Below are positions 5,937 through 11,308 of a DNA stretch of 11,308 bases, piece after piece; position 1 is the stretch's first letter; every line of letters starts with the position of its first letter. The translations under genes were made by a program, and so were the position numbers. The notes under the pieces are model-generated. The model did not search any database, had not been told where the DNA came from, and saw only the letters and a list, made by a program, of their open reading frames with translations. Origin of the DNA: Labilithrix sp. (lineage in GTDB: Bacteria; Myxococcota; Polyangia; Polyangiales; Polyangiaceae); NCBI GenBank assembly GCA_028287035.1, contig JAQBQL010000195.1, positions 1 through 11,308 on the forward strand, written 5' to 3'.

Positions 5937-5940
5937 CTTC

Positions 5941-7194
5941 ATGTCTCAACGCGAACGCGTCGTCATCACGGGTATCGGTCTCGTCACCCCGGTCGCCACC
6001 GGTCGGGCCGAGACCTGGGAAGCGCTGCTCGCCGGCAAGAGCGGCATCGCTCCGATCACGCTCTTCGATTGCTCCGCGTTCCGCGTCCGCTTCGCGGGCG
6101 AGGTCAAGGACTGGGACGGCACCCGGTACATCGAGAAGAAGAAGCTGAAGGAGATGGACCGCTTCACCGAGTTTGCGCTCGGTGCAGCGGACATGGCCAT
6201 CAAGGACGCGCAGCTCGAGCTGAGCGACGCGGACCGTGACGAGGCCGGCTGCTTCATCGGCGTCGGTCTCGGCGGGCTCTTCACCCTCGAGAAGACCAAG
6301 CAGACCCTCATGGAGAAGGGTCCGCAGAAGATCAGCCCGTACTCGATCCCGGGCATCATCGCGAACCTCGCCGCCGGCCAGGTCTCGATGGCGCACGGGC
6401 TGCGCGGGCCGAGCTACTGCACGACCAGCGCCTGCTCGAGCGGCGCGCACGCCATCGGCGAAGCGGCCGAGTGGATCGCGCGCGGCAAGGCGCAGATCAT
6501 GGTCACTGGCGGCGCCGAGGCGACGGTCACGCCGGTCGGCATCGGCGGCTTCGAGGCGATGTACGCTCTCTCGAAGCGCAACGACGACCCGCAGGCCGCG
6601 AGCCGTCCGTTCGACAAGGGTCGCGACGGCTTCGTCTGCGGCGAGGGCTCGGGCATTCTCGTCATCGAGTCCCTCTCGCGCGCCCGGAAGCGCGGCGCGA
6701 AGATCTACGCCGAGATCACCGGCTACGGCGCGTCGAGCGACGCCCACCACCTCACGAACCCCGCGCCCCAGGGCGAGGGCGCGCAGCGCTCCATGAAGAT
6801 GGCGCTCCGCGACGCCGGGCTGAACCCGGAGCAGATCGACTACGTCAACGCGCACGGCACGTCGACGCCCGTGGGCGACATCGCCGAGAGCCAGGCGGTC
6901 GCGGCCGTCTTCGGCGAGCACGCCACCGGCAAGAAGCTCTGGGTGAGCAGCACGAAGTCGATGATGGGCCACCTGCTGGGCGCTGCCGGCGCCGTCGAGA
7001 GCGCGATCTGCGCCCTGGCGATCGCGGACGGCAAGGTCCCGCCGACCATCAATCTCACCGACCCCGATCCCGCGTGCCCGCTCGACTACGTGCCGCTCAC
7101 GGCGCGCGAGCGGCGCATCACGCACGCGCTCAACAACTCGTTCGGCTTCGGCGGAACGAACTGTTCGCTGGTCTTCTCCCGCTTCGAAGGCTGA
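5941..7194 (+). CDS. fabF: 3-oxoacyl-ACP synthase II (KAS II)
   Basis: Elongating condensing enzyme of fatty acid synthesis: decarboxylative Claisen condensation of acyl-ACP with malonyl-ACP. 417 residues, the usual length. The Cys-His-His triad is complete: Cys165 in TTSACSSG, His305 in NAHGTSTP and His344 in [11 protein letters not shown]; the conserved Lys339 precedes it. The N-terminus [13 protein letters not shown] and the C-terminal [10 protein letters not shown] are diagnostic. The start ATG at 5941 is fixed because no other start codon lies in frame between the acpP stop and 5941, yet no Shine-Dalgarno is present. The gene is 39 bp downstream of acpP, a very widespread pairing, and 9 bp upstream of rpiB. 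Confidence 0.97.
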   Translation: MSQRERVVITGIGLVTPVATGRAETWEALLAGKSGIAPITLFDCSAFRVRFAGEVKDWDGTRYIEKKKLKEMDRFTEFALGAADMAIKDAQLELSDADRDEAGCFIGVGLGGLFTLEKTKQTLMEKGPQKISPYSIPGIIANLAAGQVSMAHGLRGPSYCTTSACSSGAHAIGEAAEWIARGKAQIMVTGGAEATVTPVGIGGFEAMYALSKRNDDPQAASRPFDKGRDGFVCGEGSGILVIESLSRARKRGAKIYAEITGYGASSDAHHLTNPAPQGEGAQRSMKMALRDAGLNPEQIDYVNAHGTSTPVGDIAESQAVAAVFGEHATGKKLWVSSTKSMMGHLLGAAGAVESAICALAIADGKVPPTINLTDPDPACPLDYVPLTARERRITHALNNSFGFGGTNCSLVFSRFEG

Positions 7195-7203
7195 TCGGCG
7201 ACC

Positions 7204-7641
7204 ATGAAGCTCGCGATCGCGTCCGACCACGGCGGCGTGCGGCTCAAGACCGAGCTCGTCGCTCTCCTCGCCAAGGAAGGCCACGAGGTCACCGACCTCG
7301 GCACGACCGGCGACGCGAGCGTCGATTATCCCGACTTCGCGCACGAGCTCGCATCGCGCATCACGCGCGGCGAGGTCCCGCAGGGCATCCTCGTCTGCGG
7401 AACGGGCGTCGGCATGTCGATCGCCGCCAACCGGCACGCCGGCATCCGCGCCGTCGTCTGCTCGGACACGTACACGGCGCGCCTCAGCCGGTCGCACAAC
7501 GACTCGAACGTGCTCTGCCTCGGCGAGCGGGTGGTCGGCAGCGGGCTCGCCTGGGACATCGTCACGGCGTGGCTCGCCGAGCCGGCGTCCACCGAGGAGC
7601 GGCACGCCAAGCGCCGCACGAAGATCGAGCTCCCCCGTTGA
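7204..7641 (+). CDS. rpiB: Ribose-5-phosphate isomerase B
   Basis: Interconverts ribose 5-phosphate and ribulose 5-phosphate in the pentose phosphate pathway. 145 residues of the RpiB/LacAB family. The N-terminus has the Asp8-His9-Gly-Gly motif. The [13 protein letters not shown] segment holds Cys65, the active-site base in the E. coli-type enzyme, and the phosphate/anion loop. His98 in SRSHNDSN is the conserved ring-opening His region. The presence of Cys65 favours the E. coli-like class over the actinobacterial class that uses Glu. It starts 9 bp after fabF without a clear Shine-Dalgarno and is probably read through from fabF. Its stop overlaps the nrdR start. Confidence 0.94.
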   Translation: MKLAIASDHGGVRLKTELVALLAKEGHEVTDLGTTGDASVDYPDFAHELASRITRGEVPQGILVCGTGVGMSIAANRHAGIRAVVCSDTYTARLSRSHNDSNVLCLGERVVGSGLAWDIVTAWLAEPASTEERHAKRRTKIELPR

Positions 7642-8102
7642 AGTGCCCGTTCTGCGCGCACGTCGAGAGCAAGGTGACGGATTCGCGCGCCGGTACGTCC
7701 GGTGACGTGATCCGCCGGCGGCGCGAGTGCGAGGCCTGCACGCGCCGCTTCACCACCTACGAGCGCGTGGAAGAGGTGCTCCCGCTCGTCGTGAAGAAGG
7801 ACGGCCGCCGCGAGGCGTTCGATCGCCAGAAGGTGCTCGGCGGCCTGCGCCGCGCGTGTGACAAGCGCGCGGTCCCGCTCGAGCGGCTCGAGAGCATCGT
7901 GGACGGCATCGAGCGCGAGCTGATGGACGGCGGCGACAAGGAGGTCTCGGCCGGCCAGGTCGGCGAGCGCGTCATGCACCACCTCCGCGCCGTCGACCCC
8001 GTCGCCTACGTGCGCTTCGCGAGCGTCTACCGCCAGTTCAAGGACATCGACGAGCTGCGCACCGAGATCGATCAGCTCGCCAGGAAGGACGCGCGCTCGT
8101 GA
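7638..8102 (+). CDS. nrdR: Transcriptional repressor NrdR
   Basis: Nucleotide-sensing repressor of ribonucleotide reductase genes. 154 residues from a TTG at 7638, which overlaps the rpiB stop as TTGA; the TTG is chosen because it gives the invariant MKCPFC N-terminus and no ATG or GTG fits. The N-terminal zinc ribbon has Cys3, Cys6, Cys31 and Cys34, followed by the basic RRRREC region and RRFTTYER of the DNA-binding part. The ATP-cone domain spans about 49-139 ([15 protein letters not shown], then [13 protein letters not shown]). It is translationally coupled to rpiB upstream and, through a GTGA overlap, to ribD downstream. The nrdR-ribD pairing is common in bacteria. No ribonucleotide reductase gene or NrdR box was seen in the window. 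Confidence 0.95.
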   Translation: MKCPFCAHVESKVTDSRAGTSGDVIRRRRECEACTRRFTTYERVEEVLPLVVKKDGRREAFDRQKVLGGLRRACDKRAVPLERLESIVDGIERELMDGGDKEVSAGQVGERVMHHLRAVDPVAYVRFASVYRQFKDIDELRTEIDQLARKDARS

Positions 8103-9265
8103 AGCCCCGGCCGCCGACGTCGCCCGGTGTGCCGCCGCCCGCGCCCGCTCCTCCGAGCGACGATGAGCGCTTCATGGACGCGGCGCTCCTCGCCGGCAAG
8201 AGCGGTCGCCCCTCGCCGGGCCCGCGCGCCGGCGCCGTGCTCGTGAAGGACGGTGAGGTCCTCGCGACCGGCTGCCACGATCGCGGGGGCGCCGAGCATG
8301 CCGAGGCTGCCGCGCTCCTCCAGGCGGGTCCGCGCGCCGAGGGCGCGACGCTCTACGTCACGCTCGAGCCGTGCAACCACGCCGGCGGCACCGTCCCGTG
8401 CACCCGCGCGATCGCCGCCGCCAAGGTCAGCCGCGTCGTCATCGGGACGCGCGACCCGAGCCCGCATGCGCACGGCGGCGGCATCGAGGCGCTCCGCGCG
8501 GCCGGCATCGAGGTGACGGTCGGCGTGCGCGAGGAAAAGGCGCGCGCGATGCTCGCCCCCTGGGAGAAGCACGCGCTCAGCGGGCTCCCCTACGTCTCGC
8601 TGAAGCTCGCGCTCTCGCTCGACGGGCGCATCGCGACCCGCACGGGCGCCTCGAAGTGGGTCACCGGACCGGACGCACGCGCCAAGGTGCACCTCCTCCG
8701 CGCGAAGAACGACGCCATCGCGATCGGGATCGGGACGGCCCTCGCCGACGACCCCCGCCTCACCGTCCGTGATGCCCCGGGCGAGAGCCCGATCCGCGTC
8801 GTGTTCGACACGAAGCTTCGCCTGCCGCTCGAGTCTCGCCTCGTGCGGACCGCCCGCGAGGTGCCCACGCTCGTGCTTTGCGGCATCGACGCCCCGGCCC
8901 AGGCCGAGGCGGAGCTCGCGGACGCCGGCGTCGAGTGCGTTCGCTCGCCGCTCTCCACGGAAGGGCGGCTCGAGGTCTTCACGGCGCTCCGCTCGCTCGC
9001 GCAGCGCGGGATCGTGACGCTCATGGTCGAGGGCGGCGCCGAGCTCGCAGGCAGCTTCCTGGCCGGCCAGCTGGCGGACGAGCTCCATGCCTTCATCGCG
9101 CCGATCCTGCTCGGGCCACGCGGCCGCGCCGGCGCGGTCGACTGGGCCGGCCCGAACACGCCCCAGCAGGCGCCCCGGATCGCGGTGCCGTCGTGGGAGC
9201 TCGTCGGCTCGGACGCGTACGTGCACGGCGCGATCATGTACCCGGAAGCCGACGAACCGGGGTGA
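8099..9265 (+). CDS. ribD: Bifunctional riboflavin deaminase-reductase RibD, with altered deaminase pocket
   Basis: Expected to carry out the second and third steps of riboflavin synthesis: deamination of the diaminopyrimidine and NADPH reduction of the ribose side chain. 388 residues from a GTG at 8099 that overlaps the nrdR stop (GTGA) with AGGAAGG at 8082-8088. A Pro-rich extension of about 20 residues precedes the cytidine-deaminase fold; an ATG at residue 26 is an alternative start. Zinc ligands His67, Cys92 and Cys101 and catalytic Glu69 are present. However, the normally conserved PNPxVG Asn (B. subtilis Asn23) is Gly41, and the Lys/Arg of HxGKT (B. subtilis Lys79) is Gly97. The reductase domain (about 163-385) looks standard: Lys169, [19 protein letters not shown] and Glu311-Gly-Gly. 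No FMN riboswitch precedes it, and ribE, ribBA and ribH do not follow. Confidence 0.9.
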   Translation: MKPRPPTSPGVPPPAPAPPSDDERFMDAALLAGKSGRPSPGPRAGAVLVKDGEVLATGCHDRGGAEHAEAAALLQAGPRAEGATLYVTLEPCNHAGGTVPCTRAIAAAKVSRVVIGTRDPSPHAHGGGIEALRAAGIEVTVGVREEKARAMLAPWEKHALSGLPYVSLKLALSLDGRIATRTGASKWVTGPDARAKVHLLRAKNDAIAIGIGTALADDPRLTVRDAPGESPIRVVFDTKLRLPLESRLVRTAREVPTLVLCGIDAPAQAEAELADAGVECVRSPLSTEGRLEVFTALRSLAQRGIVTLMVEGGAELAGSFLAGQLADELHAFIAPILLGPRGRAGAVDWAGPNTPQQAPRIAVPSWELVGSDAYVHGAIMYPEADEPG

Positions 9266-9297
9266 GGCTGGGGCTCGCGCGCTCGCCCGTCCGTCGC

Positions 9298-9303
9298 TAG
9301 ACT
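9298..9303 (+). promoter_or_regulatory. Putative -10 element of def
   Basis: TAGACT in the 47-bp gap after ribD ends 9 bases before the def ATG at 9313. No clear -35 element is visible. The predicted leader would be about 3 bases, and no Shine-Dalgarno is present. Confidence 0.4.
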
Positions 9304-9312
9304 CGGGCGGTC

Positions 9313-9825
9313 ATGGTTCGCACCATCCTCCACTATCCGGACAAGCGCCTCCGTGAGAAGGGCAAGCCCATCGCCCAGGTCACGCCCGAGCTGACGAAGC
9401 TCATCGACGACATGGCGGAGACCATGTACGCCGCGCCCGGCGTCGGCCTCGCCGCGACGCAAATCGGAGAGCTCCACCAGCTCTTCATCATCGACGTTGC
9501 CGGCGACGACGAGCCGAGCGACCTCCGCGTGTTCATCAACCCCGAGATCCTCGAGACCGAGGGCGAGCTCGCGTGGCAGGAGGGCTGCCTCAGCTTTCCG
9601 GGGATCACCGAGGAGATCGACCGCGCCGCGCACGTGCGCGTGCGTGCGCTCGACCGCAACGGCAAGCCGTTCGAGCTGGAGGCCGAGGGCCTCCTCGCCG
9701 TCGCCATCCAGCACGAGTACGACCACCTCCAGGGGCGGCTGATGATCGATCACATGGGCGCGCTCAAGAAGCGCCTGACCCATCGCAAGATGGTCAAGCG
9801 CGCCGAAGAGGAAGCCGTCTCCTAG
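9313..9825 (+). CDS. def: Peptide deformylase
   Basis: Removes the formyl group from the N-terminal methionine of nascent proteins at the ribosome. 170 residues, the usual length for the type 1 enzyme. All three motifs are intact: GVGLAATQ (43-50, with Gln50), EGCLS (90-94, Cys92 a metal ligand) and HEYDH (134-138, ligands His134 and His138 with catalytic Glu135). The C-terminal Lys/Arg-rich helix is consistent with ribosome binding. The ATG at 9313 yields the standard start (ILHYPDKRLR). The usual partner fmt is not adjacent; the gene instead faces the convergent CpaF-like gene and ends 30 bp from that gene's stop. Confidence 0.97.
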   Translation: MVRTILHYPDKRLREKGKPIAQVTPELTKLIDDMAETMYAAPGVGLAATQIGELHQLFIIDVAGDDEPSDLRVFINPEILETEGELAWQEGCLSFPGITEEIDRAAHVRVRALDRNGKPFELEAEGLLAVAIQHEYDHLQGRLMIDHMGALKKRLTHRKMVKRAEEEAVS

Positions 9826-9835
9826 TCGCGTCGTG

Positions 9836-9869
9836 GGGCCGGGCGGCTAGCTTGGCTAGCGCCCCGCCC
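9836..9869. terminator. Shared hairpin between convergent def and cpaF-like genes
   Basis: A long inverted repeat, arms 9836-9851 and 9855-9869, forms about 14 base pairs with one C-C mismatch and one bulged G around the loop TTG. The core is GCTAGC-TTG-GCTAGC. It lies 10 bp after the def stop and covers the stop codon (9856-9858) and last codons of the opposing gene. No T-run follows on either strand, so it may act as a bidirectional terminator through stem stability or as a 3'-end barrier to exonucleases. Confidence 0.55.
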
Positions 9870-11308
9870 GCTTGAAGAGGCTCGCGTCGAGCTTCATGCC
9901 GCGCGCCGCGAGGTCCGCCGACAGCCGCGGGACCACGCCGGTCGCGTTGTGGGCGCCATCTCCGGCGCCCTGCGGCTCGTTCCAGACGAACACGTCGCGC
10001 GCGACGATGCCCTTCGCGTCGGAGCCGCCGAGCTCGGCGATGCGGGTGATGCGGACGCGCCCGTCGGGCGTGGCCGTCACCTCGATGGCCAGGTCGAACG
10101 CCTCGCCGACGACCTCGCGGGTCGCCTCGAGGCCGATGCCGGGCCGCTGCAGCATCACCTGCGCGACGAGGCGAGACAGGCCCTGGCGCAGCGTCGGCGC
10201 CGCGATGCCGGCGAGCACGCCCTCCGTGCCCTCGGTGAGCGCGTCGAGGGTCGCGGCGGTGACACGGCCCGCGAGCTGCGCCACCACCAGCCGATCGGGG
10301 CGCAGCTGCGCGGCGGCACGCACCGTCGCCTCGCCGCCCTTGCCCGTGTCGAGGACCGACAGCGCCGTTGCAAACGCGCTGCGAGCCCCGATCTCCTCGA
10401 CGTCCTGCACGACGCAGACGCGCTCGCCGCCGCTCCCGCTCGCGGCGAGCGCCGACAGCACGGCGCCGGTCGCGACGCCCGAGACCAGCACGTTCATGCG
10501 GGCGGCCAGCGCCGCCTCGAGGAACTGCAGCATCGGACGAGAGAGGACGCCCCGCTGGAGCAGCTCCTCGGTCGACGCCTCGACACGGCGGCGCTTCCGG
10601 AGCGACACCAGGAACCCGCTGGACACCGGGGGCGCGACGGCAAGTAGAGTGGCCCGCGGAAGCCGGCGCTCGAGCACCGCCTCCCCGGTCCGCCAGGGCT
10701 CGCCGCTCTGGTGAGCGAGCCGCGCGATGACGCGCTGCAGGCCTTCCTCGCTGCTGAACGCGGGACCTTCGTGCGCGGCCGAGCCCGAACGCACCACGAA
10801 GACCTGGTCGTAGCGCTGGGCGTGGATCTCGGCCACGTCGTCGTCCTCGAGGAGCGGACCGAAGGGGCCGAGCGCGACGAGCTCCCGGTGGGCGTCGCGC
10901 GCGATCGCGTCGACGTCGATGTCCTCCGGGGCCTCGCCTTCCTCGCGCATCGCGCGCGCCTGATCACGCGCGGCGCGCTCGATCTGCGCGGCCAGCGCCT
11001 CGGCAACGACGGGGCTCGCGCGGAGCGCCGCGAGGTCGACGACCTCGGCGATGCGGCCCATCAGCATCGTCAGCGCCAGTCGTCGCCCCGCCAGGGCCGG
11101 GGACTCCTTCGGCGCGACGCGTCCGGGCGTGCCGGTGTTCCGCGCGGGCGGGGCGGGCGGCGCGACCGGCGCGACGGGCGGAGGCGCGGCGGTGGCCCGG
11201 ACGGGGGGCGCCGGCGGTGACGCGTCTTCCCGGTCGAAATCCGGCACCGGCGGCGACGCCGTGGCCGAGGTCGCGTTGGACGCGCCGCGGCCCGCATCGA
11301 CGGGCGCG
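9856..11308 (-). CDS. CpaF/TadA-family protein with degenerate ATPase motifs (pseudo-ATPase), 5'-partial
   Basis: Homologue of CpaF/TadA/VirB11 secretion ATPases, which power Tad pilus or related machines at the inner membrane. Numbering is from an in-frame GTG at 11247, but the frame stays open to the window end, so the N-terminus is missing. A Pro/Ala-rich linker (about 10-50) suggests another domain upstream, such as the FHA domain found in some CpaF proteins. The CpaF N-domain follows (about 120-225: GPFGPLLEDDDVAEI), then the RecA-like domain (236-390) and a family-like C-terminus. The expected catalytic motifs are lost. The P-loop GxxxxGK(T/S) after RMNVLVSG is VATGAV with about 3 residues missing (256-262). 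The acidic-box Glu is Gln281. The Walker B GEVRG is AQLAG (323-327), and the His box THAN is GIAAP (347-351). The framework is preserved without stops, so this looks like a maintained pseudoenzyme rather than decay. Partners are outside the window. Confidence 0.75.
   Translation of the reverse strand, partial: APVDAGRGASNATSATASPPVPDFDREDASPPAPPVRATAAPPPVAPVAPPAPPARNTGTPGRVAPKESPALAGRRLALTMLMGRIAEVVDLAALRASPVVAEALAAQIERAARDQARAMREEGEAPEDIDVDAIARDAHRELVALGPFGPLLEDDDVAEIHAQRYDQVFVVRSGSAAHEGPAFSSEEGLQRVIARLAHQSGEPWRTGEAVLERRLPRATLLAVAPPVSSGFLVSLRKRRRVEASTEELLQRGVLSRPMLQFLEAALAARMNVLVSGVATGAVLSALAASGSGGERVCVVQDVEEIGARSAFATALSVLDTGKGGEATVRAAAQLRPDRLVVAQLAGRVTAATLDALTEGTEGVLAGIAAPTLRQGLSRLVAQVMLQRPGIGLEATREVVGEAFDLAIEVTATPDGRVRITRIAELGGSDAKGIVARDVFVWNEPQGAGDGAHNATGVVPRLSADLAARGMKLDASLFKRAGR

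Noticed and set aside
5911..7605. 564-codon minus-strand open frame opposite fabF and rpiB
   Set aside because: Composition is that of an antisense shadow; fabF and rpiB on the plus strand have complete catalytic motifs.
6471..7637. Open frame upstream of and continuous with nrdR
   Set aside because: It is a shadow of fabF and rpiB; the NrdR N-terminus MKCPFC begins at the TTG at 7638.
8040..8098. Possible FMN riboswitch before ribD
   Set aside because: ribD overlaps nrdR by four bases and the upstream DNA is nrdR coding sequence; no room or RFN-like pattern is seen.
9872..10714. Plus-strand open frames opposite the CpaF-like gene, considered as the true gene because the ATPase motifs are missing
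   Set aside because: The minus-strand frame retains clear CpaF-family framework segments and is open over the full length, while the plus-strand frames are low-complexity Ser/Arg/Ala sequence.

Overview
The window reads as a chromosomal segment of a high-GC bacterium, most likely a myxobacterium (Myxococcota, Polyangiales-like). This is an inference from the strong third-position GC bias, the DUF177-rpmF-fab gene order, an M15 peptidase with a four-cysteine insert, Pro-rich linkers, lipoproteins of unknown function and a CpaF-family protein. I see no RNA genes, CRISPR arrays, insertion sequences or prophage genes, and codon use looks uniform. There is no gene-free stretch longer than about 185 bases.

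Layout: (1) The 3' part of a zinc M15 peptidase gene (to 701). (2) A short DUF177 (YceD)-rpmF operon (771-1546) behind a plausible sigma70 promoter. (3) A hairpin-rich gap of about 180 bp where plsX often lies; plsX is not in the window. (4) fabH (1730-2734). (5) Two overlapping genes for predicted lipoproteins of unknown function (2762-3672). (6) The type II fatty-acid synthase block fabD-fabG-acpP-fabF (3761-7194), in which fabD and acpP each have their own promoter candidate. (7) rpiB-nrdR-ribD, tightly packed with 4-base overlaps (7204-9265). (8) def, with its own promoter candidate (9313-9825). (9) On the opposite strand, converging on def through a shared hairpin, a CpaF/TadA-family protein whose nucleotide-binding motifs are all degenerate (9856 to beyond the window end).

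How the genes work together: FabD makes malonyl-ACP on AcpP, FabH starts chains, FabG reduces the 3-keto intermediates and FabF elongates. RpmF and the DUF177 protein belong to the 50S ribosome and 23S rRNA; Def acts on nascent chains. RpiB, NrdR and RibD cover pentose phosphate interconversion, control of ribonucleotide reductase and riboflavin synthesis. Most of the window is core metabolism.

The parts most worth a second look are the CpaF-family pseudo-ATPase, substitutions at deaminase substrate-binding positions of RibD, a pair of mutually exclusive hairpins in front of fabF (which has no Shine-Dalgarno sequence), and a recurring -10-like element only 7-12 bases before several start codons that suggests leaderless or nearly leaderless mRNAs.
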